Assembly: GCA_947627055.1 (NCBI GenBank)
Contig: CANQUS010000016.1
Coordinates: 1-37,723, forward strand
From: an uncultured Clostridia bacterium
Lineage (GTDB): Bacteria > Bacillota > Clostridia > Oscillospirales > Acutalibacteraceae
Length of the DNA stretch: 37,723 bases
Reading direction: 5' to 3'
The position numbers and the translations under genes are program-made. Under the pieces are notes generated by a model. The model ran no database searches. It was not told where the DNA came from and saw nothing but the letters and a program-made list of their open reading frames with translations. Below are positions 1 to 6,718 of this stretch, in pieces (position 1 is the stretch's first letter; every line of letters begins with the position of its first letter).

Positions 1-72
1 AAAACCGCCCAGAAACGGCGGATTTGCGGCATTTTTGAGGGTATGGAATTGTATCAATCTCGGCGTGGTTTT
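1..72. other. Non-homologous segment at the rlmL break, with a terminator-like hairpin; candidate element end
   Basis: These bases replace the SAM-binding part of the methyltransferase gene. CCGCC at 5-9 pairs with GGCGG at 17-21, and read leftward the hairpin is followed by a run of T, as in an intrinsic terminator. This fits the end of an inserted element (insertion sequence or integrase-borne island) lying mostly outside the window. No recombinase or inverted terminal repeat can be seen from here. Confidence 0.35.
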
Positions 73-660
73 GTCAATAACACGACTGAATGGACGAACG
101 TGTGAAAGATCTGCTAAAGCAGCGGCGAGAGTTTCCTTGATAGGCGCGGAAGTAGAATTTTCGCGATAGCCTCGCTTATGAAGTCCTATTCCCGAGGTAT
201 CGATCATAATACTTACAATGTCTTTCATTATAAGAAATTTGACCTTGACCTGTGCGCCCGTTTCCTCAAACCAACTTACCCCATACTTAGTCCTTAGACG
301 TTCAACAATAGCCTTTTTAATAATTGACTGACAGTCTGGAACACTGGAAAGCCTTGAGTTCAGCGCTCTGCCTGTTACCGGGAACGCATCGTTCTCCCCT
401 ATCCACTCCTCCCAGGGAAGATTTTTGACGGAATCAAAAAGCTCTGTAAAGCTTAACGCTTTAAATTCTCCCATCTCAACGAGTATTCTCTCACTGTATC
501 GTGAGCAGATATTTGCACGTGCCATATCACTTTGTGAACCCGAAAAAAGCACCCTGCCGTTCTGAGCCTCTACATTTTTAATATCCATGCGGCGAAGCTC
601 CTCCGCCACCAAACCTTCAAGCCCTAAAAGGCAGGTTGCAACATATTTTATTTCATTCAT
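1..660 (-). CDS. rlmL: THUMP-domain rRNA guanine-N2 methyltransferase (RlmL/YpsC-like), partial and probably interrupted
   Basis: The minus-strand frame opens with ATG at 660 behind a GAGGA-type ribosome site and stays open for 220 codons to the window edge. The N-terminal part resembles the THUMP region of RlmL/YpsC, enzymes that make m2G in 23S rRNA. It reads MNEIKYVATCLLGLEGL at the start and later contains HKRGYR and APIKETLAAAL, the family block just before the methyltransferase domain. After that block the family expects DPFCGSGT, the SAM-binding loop. Here the protein reads RVID at about codons 193-196 and then an unrelated Lys-Thr-Thr-Pro tail. The break falls near base 72, so the catalytic domain is missing, either displaced by an insertion or deleted. 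The family assignment rests on motifs recalled by eye; the disruption is an inference because the gene runs out of the window. Confidence 0.72.
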   Translation of the reverse strand, partial: MNEIKYVATCLLGLEGLVAEELRRMDIKNVEAQNGRVLFSGSQSDMARANICSRYSERILVEMGEFKALSFTELFDSVKNLPWEEWIGENDAFPVTGRALNSRLSSVPDCQSIIKKAIVERLRTKYGVSWFEETGAQVKVKFLIMKDIVSIMIDTSGIGLHKRGYRENSTSAPIKETLAAALADLSHVRPFSRVIDKTTPRLIQFHTLKNAANPPFLGGF

Positions 661-1093
661 AGCGATCCTCATTCACAGTTTTTATATTAACAGTTTAACA
701 TTAAACTTCAGTTCTTGCAAGTGTGAGTGTTAAGCGTCACTTCTATAAATATTTATATATCACTTAATCACATACCTGTAGATGCTGCGGTATAATAAAT
801 TTATTACCGATTTAGCAGACAATAATCAATTTGAGAATCAGTCCGATAAAGATATGCCTATCGTTTCTGTCACATATGTCGTTACAGCTTGCTCCGTTTA
901 TAATTGATAGACATATCAGATATTTTAGGTTTATTTGAGCATATAAAACAACTGGAGCCTCAGGGAATTATAAGGCTCCTTGAGGCTTCAATGTGTGATC
1001 CTACAGGCAATCACTACGCTTGTATCATATATTTTATTAAAATGCTCGGCTTTGATAAGCTTTTGTCTATTGAAATAAAGTTACACAGCTTTA
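661..1093. other. Intergenic region without a convincing gene
   Basis: AT-rich spacer between the divergent 5' end of the rlmL-like gene and the 3' end of the HMA-domain gene. A near-palindrome lies at about 789-810 (CGGTA...TACCG). At 954-987 two stems can form that exclude each other: GGAGCC(954-959)/GGCTCC(974-979) and AGCCTCA(956-962)/TGAGGCT(981-987). Neither is followed by a T-run. A plus-strand frame at 904-1146 lacks a ribosome site and was not accepted. Confidence 0.4.
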
Positions 1094-1480
1094 TTAGGCG
1101 TTTGTGTTGTCATGTATTGCCGTCAACTTATAACCGCTCTTTTTGACAATTTCCCTGATGGTATCATCGTCAGTCGGCCGCATCATTAGGATAAGAACCT
1201 TGTTTCCCTTAATGTCAACCTTTGCATAATATCCGTCCAGTGAATTAAAGGCATTTTCTACTTTTATGGCGCAGTTTTTGCATGACATACCGCCGATTTC
1301 TACAATCTTAGAATACGGATAGCTGCCCTTTCTGCGATTCATCGGTTTGATCCTTTCAACTTTATCAACACTCGAAGCGCAGCACCCGTTTGAAAGCTTT
1401 TTTATGTAACTTATTATTGAAAAAAACGCAATCACTATTATAATTAAGCAAACGATAACAGTTGACACTGTTGAGGGCAT
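1094..1480 (-). CDS. Membrane-anchored heavy-metal-associated (HMA) domain protein
   Basis: A 128-residue protein with one N-terminal membrane helix (about residues 6-27), a short Cys pair (GCC near residue 33), and a C-terminal HMA/CopZ-like fold. The metal site is GGMSCKNC at about residues 63-70, followed by the typical beta-alpha-beta-beta-alpha-beta spacing. HMA domains carry Cu(I) or related soft metals on the two Cys. The anchor should place the domain at the inner face of the membrane. The gene lies downstream of feoB and the Cys-rich satellite, but a terminator at 1521-1550 separates it, so transcription is by readthrough or a local promoter. ATG at 1480 has an AAAGGA site upstream. 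HMA proteins beside feoB are common in Clostridia, but their role there is not settled. Confidence 0.8.
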   Translation of the reverse strand: MPSTVSTVIVCLIIIVIAFFSIISYIKKLSNGCCASSVDKVERIKPMNRRKGSYPYSKIVEIGGMSCKNCAIKVENAFNSLDGYYAKVDIKGNKVLILMMRPTDDDTIREIVKKSGYKLTAIHDNTNA

Positions 1481-1520
1481 ATTTGTAACACATCCTTTTG
1501 AAATAACAATTCTTGAAGTA

Positions 1521-1550
1521 TAAAAGGGAAAGACTACGCTTCCCCTTTTA
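1521..1550 (-). terminator. Intrinsic terminator after the feo operon
   Basis: An 11-bp stem with one bulged C: TAAAAGGGAAG at 1521-1531 pairs with the arm at 1539-1550. The loop is short and A/T tracts flank both sides. It lies just past the stop codon of the Cys-rich protein gene and should end most feo transcripts before the HMA gene. Confidence 0.7.
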
Positions 1551-1560
1551 CCAAAATAGT

Positions 1561-1749
1561 TTATTCGGATTTTTTGTAAGATTTTGTATTATGACAAAAT
1601 TCACAATTAGCGCAGGAGGAGCATGATCCTCCACAGCCCTTGCCTTTCCTTTTGTCCTTTATCATACTTCTTACAATAAAAAATATGATCACCAAGAGAA
1701 TCAAAGAAACTAAAATCGTAGAAGCATTTGCTACTAAAAAAGCCTGCAT
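1561..1749 (-). CDS. FeoB-associated Cys-rich membrane protein
   Basis: A 62-residue protein with one N-terminal membrane helix (about residues 9-28), a basic stretch (KDKRKGKG), then a Cys cluster GCGGSCSSCANCEFC at about residues 38-52. This is the layout of the FeoB-associated Cys-rich family found behind feoB in Firmicutes. It probably assists ferrous iron transfer at the inner membrane face; that role is inferred from linkage. ATG at 1749 has a GAGGTG ribosome site, and only 12 bases separate it from the feoB stop codon, so the two genes are co-transcribed. Confidence 0.88.
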   Translation of the reverse strand: MQAFLVANASTILVSLILLVIIFFIVRSMIKDKRKGKGCGGSCSSCANCEFCHNTKSYKKSE

Positions 1750-1761
1750 AAAAGCACCTCT

Positions 1762-4284
1762 TTAAGCCCTGAGCTTTACATTCGCTGCCAGACGGTTGGT
1801 TTCCTTATATGGTCTTACAAGTAGAAAAACAATGAATGCCGCGACAAGGATAGCAAGTATTACAAACGGGTCGAACGCTCCGCCTGTGATAAGATTGCCG
1901 AACTGATAGATGCACAGCGATATTGCATAAGCAAATACACACTGATAACCAATCGCGAACCATGTCCACTTTGCACTGTTCATCTCACGCTTTATGGCGC
2001 CTATGGCTGCAAAGCAGGGCGCGCATAACAGGTTGAATACAAGGAAAGAAAGCGCGGCCGAACCGGTGAAAGATGACGCAAGATTTCCCCAAATTTCCGA
2101 GCCGTCCTCGGCAACCTCGGCAAATCCGTAAAGTATGCCAAATGTACCGACTACATTTTCTTTTGCGACAAGACCTGTGACAGCGGCAACAGCAGCCTGC
2201 CAGTTGCCCCAACCGAGAGGAATGAACAGCCATGCGACAGCATTACCAATAAGCGCAAGGAAGCTGAGATCAAGCTCTTCGCCCTCAAGCATCCTAAACT
2301 GACCGTCAACAATACCGAAGCCCGATGCGAACCAAACAAAAATCGTAGAAAGAAGAATAATAGTTCCCGCTTTCTTTATAAATGACCAGCCGCGTTCCCA
2401 CATACTGCGCAGAATATTACCTACAGTAGGAAGATGATACGCAGGAAGCTCCATAACAAACGGGGCAGGATCTCCTGCAAACATCTTAGTTTTCTTGAGG
2501 ATGATACCAGAAACGATAATTGCCGCAACACCAATAAAATATGCAATCGGCGACACCCACCAGGCTCCGCCGAATATCGCGCCCGCGATAAGGGCAATTA
2601 TCGGCAGCTTCGCGCTGCACGGGATAAATGTTGTAGTCATTATTGTCATCTTGCGGTCACGGTCATTTTCGATCGTACGCGATGCCATTACACCCGGTAC
2701 TCCGCAACCCGAACCGATAAGCATCGGTATGAAGGATTTACCGGAAAGACCAAACCTTCTGAAAATCCTGTCCATTATGAACGCGATACGAGCCATATAA
2801 CCGCATGACTCAAGAAACGCAAGGAAAATAAACAGAATAAGGATCTGCGGAACAAATCCGAGAACCGCGCCTACGCCTGCGACAATACCGTCAAGAATCA
2901 GAGAGTTAAGCCAATCCGCTGTGTTTAAGGCAGAAAGTCCCTGCTCTATCAGGCTCGGAATACTTGGAACGAATACGCCATAGTCAGCCATATCAGGTTC
3001 CTCTGCCTCAAGTGCACTTTCAAAGGCAGCGTAGTCAACGGGAACGGTTTCTACTATATTACCGTCCTCGTCTTCGATTTCAGCAGTGGCAGTGATTTTC
3101 TTTGCTTTAGCATCTGCCTTGAATCTTTCAATAGTTGCCTGAGCCTCAGCATATTCAGCGGCAGCGTCTGTATCCGCTCCGTCCTCAGGCTCTGATACCT
3201 CAAGAGCCTCACCGATGCTCTCAGTATCAAGCTTTGCCTCTGCGGCGGCAGTAAGGTAAGCATCGATCTTCGCCATCTCTGTTTCGTAATCTCCTGATGC
3301 GCTCTCATAATCACCGCGGCCTATTCCGAACAGATACCAGCCGTCACCGAACACACCGTCATTTGCCCAGTCAGTCGCAAGAGTACCAACCGTTGTAACT
3401 GAAACGTAGTAAACAATAATCATTACAATAGCAAAGATCGGTAGCGCAAGCCATCGGTTTGTAACGATTCTATCAATTTTGTCAGAGATCGTCAGCTTAT
3501 CCTTGCTCTTCTTTTTATAACAGCCCTTGATTATGGAGCTTATGTAAGAATACCTTTCGTTAGTAATGATGCTTTCTGAATCATCGTCAAATTTCTCCTC
3601 GGCGGCTTTGATTATATCCTCAACATCAGGCAGCTTATCATTTGCTTCGATAATTTTGCTGTCCCTCTCAAAAAGTTTTATTGCATAGAAGCGTTTCTGT
3701 TCATCGGGAATATCGCTCGGAAGCTTTTGTACAATTTCCGAAAGGATCACTTCAACATCCTTAGAAAACGTATGGACGGCTTTCGCTTGCTTTTTGCTGT
3801 TTGCCGCCTTTATCGCGGCTTCGGCGGCTTCCGTTATTCCTGTACCCTTGAGAGCGGAAATCTCGCAAACCTCACAGCCGAGTTTATTTGAAAGCTCCTT
3901 GAGGTTTATAACATCCCCTTTCTTTTGGAGAATATCAGTCATATTGACAGCGATAACGACCGGTATACCCAACTCCGTAAGCTGCGTTGTAAGATAAAGG
4001 TTTCTTTCAAGGTTTGTACCGTCGATGATATTGAGTATAGCATCTGGGCGATTGGTAATGAGATAGTTTCTTGCGACGACCTCCTCAAGAGTATATGGCG
4101 AAAGTGAATATATTCCCGGCAAGTCCATTATGGCAACATTTTTGTTGCCCTTGAGCCTACCTTCCTTTTTCTCGACCGTAACGCCGGGCCAGTTGCCGAC
4201 GTATTGATTTGAACCTGTCAGTGCATTAAACAGCGTAGTTTTACCGCAGTTCGGGTTGCCTGCAAGTGCGATTTTAATCGACAT
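1762..4284 (-). CDS. feoB: Ferrous iron transport protein B
   Basis: An 840-residue Fe(II) transporter of the cytoplasmic membrane. The N-terminal G domain shows G1 GNPNCGKT (9-16), G3 DLPG (54-57), G4 NMTD (114-117) and a G5-like SALKG (143-147), followed by a helical GDI-like part. The membrane domain starts near residue 278. Two Gate signatures are present, GSGCGVPG (524-531) and PCSAKLP (about 557-563), with the Cys residues thought to line the iron path. An unusual acidic, Ala-rich insertion of about 115 residues (about 322-437) lies between the first membrane helix and the rest of the pore domain. ATG at 4284 has an AGGAGGA site. Two feoA genes precede it and the Cys-rich satellite follows. 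Confidence 0.97.
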   Translation of the reverse strand: MSIKIALAGNPNCGKTTLFNALTGSNQYVGNWPGVTVEKKEGRLKGNKNVAIMDLPGIYSLSPYTLEEVVARNYLITNRPDAILNIIDGTNLERNLYLTTQLTELGIPVVIAVNMTDILQKKGDVINLKELSNKLGCEVCEISALKGTGITEAAEAAIKAANSKKQAKAVHTFSKDVEVILSEIVQKLPSDIPDEQKRFYAIKLFERDSKIIEANDKLPDVEDIIKAAEEKFDDDSESIITNERYSYISSIIKGCYKKKSKDKLTISDKIDRIVTNRWLALPIFAIVMIIVYYVSVTTVGTLATDWANDGVFGDGWYLFGIGRGDYESASGDYETEMAKIDAYLTAAAEAKLDTESIGEALEVSEPEDGADTDAAAEYAEAQATIERFKADAKAKKITATAEIEDEDGNIVETVPVDYAAFESALEAEEPDMADYGVFVPSIPSLIEQGLSALNTADWLNSLILDGIVAGVGAVLGFVPQILILFIFLAFLESCGYMARIAFIMDRIFRRFGLSGKSFIPMLIGSGCGVPGVMASRTIENDRDRKMTIMTTTFIPCSAKLPIIALIAGAIFGGAWWVSPIAYFIGVAAIIVSGIILKKTKMFAGDPAPFVMELPAYHLPTVGNILRSMWERGWSFIKKAGTIILLSTIFVWFASGFGIVDGQFRMLEGEELDLSFLALIGNAVAWLFIPLGWGNWQAAVAAVTGLVAKENVVGTFGILYGFAEVAEDGSEIWGNLASSFTGSAALSFLVFNLLCAPCFAAIGAIKREMNSAKWTWFAIGYQCVFAYAISLCIYQFGNLITGGAFDPFVILAILVAAFIVFLLVRPYKETNRLAANVKLRA

Positions 4285-4303
4285 TGTTTTTCCTCCTGAT
4301 AAT

Positions 4304-4353
4304 ATTAGTTATAGCTAACCAATGTAAGCGTTTCAGTTAGATATTTATAACTC
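4304..4353 (-). promoter_or_regulatory. Candidate feoB promoter with DtxR-like operators
   Basis: On the minus strand, CTGAAA (4331-4336) and TATAAC (4308-4313) are 17 bases apart. A palindrome-like site GGTTAGCTATAACTAA (4305-4320) covers the -10 box. Compared by eye with the DtxR/IdeR consensus it matches about 13 of 19 positions. A weaker AGTTAG...TAACT pair lies at 4335-4352. This would let feoB be controlled by iron independently of the upstream feoA genes. Confidence 0.5.
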
Positions 4354-4383
4354 AAGCGCATAACGCTCGACTATACAGATGTA

Positions 4384-4605
4384 TTAAGCGCTCACCTCGA
4401 CCATTTCCGCGTCTGATTTTCTGATCGAAAGCTCATAACCACGGACAGTGACCTCAACAGGGTCTCCTAAAGGCGCAACCTTGCGTATGTAAATCTCCAC
4501 GCCCTTGGTTATGCCCATATCCATTATGCGGCGCTTTACAGCGCCCTCTCCGTGCAGCTTAACGACCTTTACGGTATCTCCGATCTTAACATCCCTTAAT
4601 GTCAT
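4384..4605 (-). CDS. feoA: FeoA-family protein (second copy)
   Basis: A 73-residue SH3-like FeoA domain protein. The fold pattern is visible: LRDVKIGDTVKVVKLHG at the N terminus, then the RIMDMGITKG turn and the closing KVAPLGDPVEVTVRGYELSIRK strands, typical of FeoA. FeoA is a small cytoplasmic protein that binds FeoB and is needed for Fe(II) uptake. ATG at 4605 follows a GGGAGA ribosome site. It lies between the first feoA copy (62 bases upstream) and feoB (99 bases downstream); the latter gap holds a candidate promoter and operator. Two unlike FeoA copies before FeoB is a common Clostridia layout. Confidence 0.92.
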   Translation of the reverse strand: MTLRDVKIGDTVKVVKLHGEGAVKRRIMDMGITKGVEIYIRKVAPLGDPVEVTVRGYELSIRKSDAEMVEVSA

Positions 4606-4667
4606 ATTTCATTCTCCCTTCTAATCCCGATATAATAAAGTATTCATACACCTCAGTACAGAATATT

Positions 4668-4880
4668 TTATATCATTATTTTATTAGCCATTTCTCGGCT
4701 TATTGCTACGCGGCTGTCCTTGATACTGACTATGACGTTACCATTATTTTCGGAAATAACCGTAACATCGCTGCCTACGACAAAGCCAAGCTTCTCAAGA
4801 AACCTTCTGACCTCATCTTTACCTCCGATCCTCTTTATCCGATTTTCTACACCGGCTTGAGCCATGGTTAAAGGCATCAT
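4668..4880 (-). CDS. feoA: FeoA-family protein (first copy)
   Basis: A 70-residue FeoA domain protein, the first gene of the iron operon. It begins MMPLTMAQAG and continues with RIGGKDEVRRFLEKLGFV, then VGSDVTVISENNGNVIV and a closing strand RVAISREMANKI. This is a variant of the SH3-like FeoA fold with a longer helical turn. It differs clearly from the second copy, so the pair is not a recent duplication. The first of two adjacent ATG codons (4880) is preceded by a GGAGTG site. The upstream region holds a promoter-like -35 box and three DtxR-like palindromes, so this is the likely iron-controlled start of the transcript. Confidence 0.88.
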   Translation of the reverse strand: MMPLTMAQAGVENRIKRIGGKDEVRRFLEKLGFVVGSDVTVISENNGNVIVSIKDSRVAISREMANKIMI

Positions 4881-4906
4881 AAATCACTCCTTTTCTGCTG
4901 TGCGTA

Positions 4907-4993
4907 TTAGTTAAACCTAACACATCTTCAGGAAAATTAGGTTAGTTATTTTTAACTACATAATAAATTAGCATAAACTAACCGATTTGTCAA
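4907..4993 (-). promoter_or_regulatory. feo operon control region: -35 box and three DtxR-like palindromes
   Basis: Reading on the minus strand, a TTGACA -35 box is at 4988-4993. Just downstream, where the spacer and -10 lie, is GGTTAGTTTATGCTAA (4968-4983). Two more sites follow: one at 4937-4958 containing TTAGGTTAG in plus orientation, and TTAGGTTTAACTAA (4907-4920), which reaches to about 27 bases upstream of the feoA start codon. All resemble half or full DtxR/IdeR boxes (TTAGGTTAG and its inverse). The -10 box itself is poor. No DtxR-type repressor gene is in the window. Iron-dependent repression is inferred. Confidence 0.55.
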
Positions 4994-5250
4994 GTATTTG
5001 CTCAAAAAAAATTGTATTATTAAGCAGCATCCTAAAACAAAGCAAAAAAGCCCACAAAAACAATTCAGCAAATATTTCTATAATTCTGAAAATTCATTAA
5101 GAATTTTATCTAAAAATTGATTTATACAGATGCGCATATTTTACAATTTTTATATTTAACTATTACAATAAATCAAAAAATATGTTATTATATTATTACA
5201 TAAAAATATTGTCCGTGTTATATTTAGTGTTTCCTAAGGAGGTACTTAAA
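4994..5250. other. AT-rich intergenic region upstream of the CarD-like gene
   Basis: Spacer between the divergent feo and carD-like genes, rich in A and T runs. No clear sigma-A promoter for the CarD-like gene could be fixed by eye, although several TATA-like words occur at 5150-5215. The only clear signal is the AAGGAGG ribosome site at 5236-5242. Confidence 0.35.
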
Positions 5251-5763
5251 ATGTATAATATTAACGATACTGTGTTATATGGAGCAAACGGTATATGCAA
5301 GATCTCCGACATATGTGAGAAGGATTTTTCAGGTACGGTAAAGAAGTATTATCTCCTCAGACCTCTTGCAAATGAAGGTATGACGATTTTTGTACCTGTA
5401 GAGAATAAAACTCTTACACAAAGAATGCGTCGTATTTTGTCAACCGAAGAAATTTACGATCTTATCGGCATGATCACCGATGAACCCGTCGAATGGATAG
5501 TTGACGACACAGAGCGCAAGGAGCATTATCGGGCAATTTTATCCTCAGGAGATCGCAGAGAGCTTCTAAAAATGATAAGGGAGCTTTATCTCCACAAGCA
5601 GGAACAGCAGTCAAAGGGAAGAAAAAATCATATATCCGATGAACAGTTTCTCAAGGAAGCAGAAAAACTACTTTACTCGGAATTTTCACTTGTGCTCAAT
5701 ATAAAGCCCAACGAAGTACCGAGCTTTATAGCCAAAAGGATTTGCGCTAACGCAAAAATCTGA
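5251..5763 (+). CDS. CarD/CdnL-family transcriptional regulator
   Basis: A 170-residue protein beginning MYNINDTVLYGANGICKI, the start of the CarD/TRCF RNA-polymerase-interacting domain (about residues 1-60). A helical C-terminal part follows (about 70-165), as in CdnL/CarD proteins that bind the RNA polymerase beta subunit and steady open promoter complexes. Clostridia often carry several shorter or diverged copies with unknown targets. ATG at 5251 was chosen because AAGGAGG lies 8 bases upstream; a longer frame from 5182 would add 23 hydrophobic residues without a ribosome site. The gene stands alone, with the hairpin at 5817-5851 ending its transcript. Domain recognition is by motif. Confidence 0.85.
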   Translation: MYNINDTVLYGANGICKISDICEKDFSGTVKKYYLLRPLANEGMTIFVPVENKTLTQRMRRILSTEEIYDLIGMITDEPVEWIVDDTERKEHYRAILSSGDRRELLKMIRELYLHKQEQQSKGRKNHISDEQFLKEAEKLLYSEFSLVLNIKPNEVPSFIAKRICANAKI

Positions 5764-5816
5764 TCACACACATGAACAGCCGTCGTTATATAAATATATT
5801 TTTAACAGAAACGGAT

Positions 5817-5851
5817 AACTCCCTGAAGCCGGTCTACGACTTCAGGGAGTT
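5817..5851. terminator. Bidirectional terminator between carD-like and PepSY genes (module copy 1)
   Basis: A perfect 12-bp stem: AACTCCCTGAAG (5817-5828) pairs with CTTCAGGGAGTT (5840-5851), with an 11-base loop. It serves the CarD-like gene from the left and the PepSY gene from the right. An almost identical hairpin with one exchanged base pair lies at 6668-6702. Confidence 0.85.
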
Positions 5852-5867
5852 AATCTTCTGCTATCAT

Positions 5868-6176
5868 TTAATCATAATCCGTGTCATGATCCAGTATCTT
5901 TCCTGATACCGGATCAATGGCATATTCATATTTTGTTCTGCCTCTTAAAAATTCGATATCATATTCATATATTCCGTCATCTATGTAAAGCTCAGCTTTT
6001 GTAAAACTCACGTCGGATTCCAAAATGCCCGCGTGATATAAAGCGATTTCTTTTGCCCTGTCAACGCCTATGTCATAGTTATTCGTATTGCCGCTAAGTG
6101 AATGGCCAAAAAAAACAACTGATAAAATAACAGCCACACATAAGAAAATCGGTATGAACAACACTTTCTTTTTCAC
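5868..6176 (-). CDS. Single PepSY-domain membrane-anchored or secreted protein
   Basis: A 102-residue protein with an N-terminal membrane helix (about residues 4-22, after KKK) and one PepSY domain (about residues 35-100). The domain starts IGVDRAKEIALYHAG and ends with the DPVSGKILDHD strand. PepSY domains are often found in secreted or membrane proteins and in some cases inhibit peptidases; no target is visible here. GTG at 6176 was chosen over the upstream frame because GGAGG lies 7-8 bases ahead. The SGNTNN linker, the domain, the last residues and the downstream terminator closely match the last unit of the six-domain PepSY gene at 6719-8329, so the two share a recent ancestor. It is transcribed divergently from the XRE gene. 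Confidence 0.85.
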   Translation of the reverse strand: MKKKVLFIPIFLCVAVILSVVFFGHSLSGNTNNYDIGVDRAKEIALYHAGILESDVSFTKAELYIDDGIYEYDIEFLRGRTKYEYAIDPVSGKILDHDTDYD

Positions 6177-6208
6177 AACGACTCCTCCATAATCATAAAT
6201 GTAAGCAA

Positions 6209-6289
6209 AGAATATCACACCTTAAAGTTGTTGTCAATGACAACTTTTATTGTTTTTATTTGACATTTTAAAGGTGTTATCATCATACT
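6209..6289. promoter_or_regulatory. Divergent promoters of the PepSY and XRE genes sharing a palindrome
   Basis: Minus strand: TTGACA (6232-6237), 17-base spacer, TATTCT (6209-6214), giving transcription toward the PepSY gene. Plus strand: TTGACA (6260-6265), 18-base spacer, CATACT (6284-6289), giving transcription toward the XRE gene. A palindrome TTGTCAATGACAA (6231-6243), flanked by AAAGTTG and CTTTT, covers the minus-strand -35 box and lies 17 bases upstream of the plus-strand -35. It is a natural operator for the XRE protein, though binding is inferred. Confidence 0.65.
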
Positions 6290-6303
6290 ATGGAGGTGTG
6301 AAA

Positions 6304-6630
6304 ATGGTACAAAATTTAAAGCTGTTAAGGACAAAATATAAAGTCAGCCAACAACAATTAGCTGATATAATTGGTGTCACTCAGCAGTCAATAAACAAAT
6401 ATGAGAACCATAAAGTTGAACCGGATATACAAACTCTGATTAAATTAGCAGAATATTTCAATACTTCAATAGATTACCTCGTGGGTCGAACTGATATAGA
6501 TCATGTTATAGAATCTGTTGTTCGTTATGACCTTAATCAGGACGAAGCTGCCCTGATCGATAAATACCGTATATTGTCAAAAAAACAGAAAAATGTTGTT
6601 TTGGTTCTGACCGACAGCTACATTGATTAA
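6304..6630 (+). CDS. XRE-family helix-turn-helix regulator
   Basis: A 108-residue DNA-binding protein. The HTH_3 domain (about residues 4-58) shows LRTKYKVSQQQLADIIGV, then TQQSINKYENHKVEPDIQT and a third helix ending in YFNTSIDYLVGRTD, the classical Cro/CI layout. A short helical C-terminal part may serve dimerisation. ATG at 6304 follows GGAGGTG. The gene sits between the two PepSY genes and is divergent from the small one, with a palindrome in the shared promoter region. It is therefore a good candidate for self-regulation and control of the small PepSY gene. Its 3' end faces the large PepSY gene, with the hairpin at 6668-6702 between them. Confidence 0.9.
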   Translation: MVQNLKLLRTKYKVSQQQLADIIGVTQQSINKYENHKVEPDIQTLIKLAEYFNTSIDYLVGRTDIDHVIESVVRYDLNQDEAALIDKYRILSKKQKNVVLVLTDSYID

Positions 6631-6667
6631 GTATTTTTTAACACGGCAGCTCTATAAAAAATGTAAA

Positions 6668-6702
6668 AACTCCCCGAAGCCAGCCTACGACTTCGGGGAG
6701 TT
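6668..6702. terminator. Bidirectional terminator between XRE and six-domain PepSY genes (module copy 2)
   Basis: A perfect 12-bp stem, AACTCCCCGAAG (6668-6679) with CTTCGGGGAGTT (6691-6702). Compared with copy 1 at 5817-5851, a T-A pair is changed to C-G on both arms. This compensatory change supports the hairpin being maintained. The loop differs at two positions. Confidence 0.85.
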
Positions 6703-6718
6703 GATTTTCTGCTATCAT

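Noticed and set aside
904-1146. An 80-codon plus-strand frame (TTG start) overlapping the 3' end of the HMA gene
   Set aside because: No ribosome site, no recognisable domain, tail antisense to a real gene. It may be chance.
3054-3314. A frame in the FeoB insertion suggesting a separate gene
   Set aside because: Out-of-frame shadow of the Ala/Glu-rich FeoB loop, with no start signals.
5182-5250. Longer N terminus for the CarD-like protein
   Set aside because: The ATG at 5251 has a perfect AAGGAGG site and matches the CarD domain start. The extension is AT-rich with no site.
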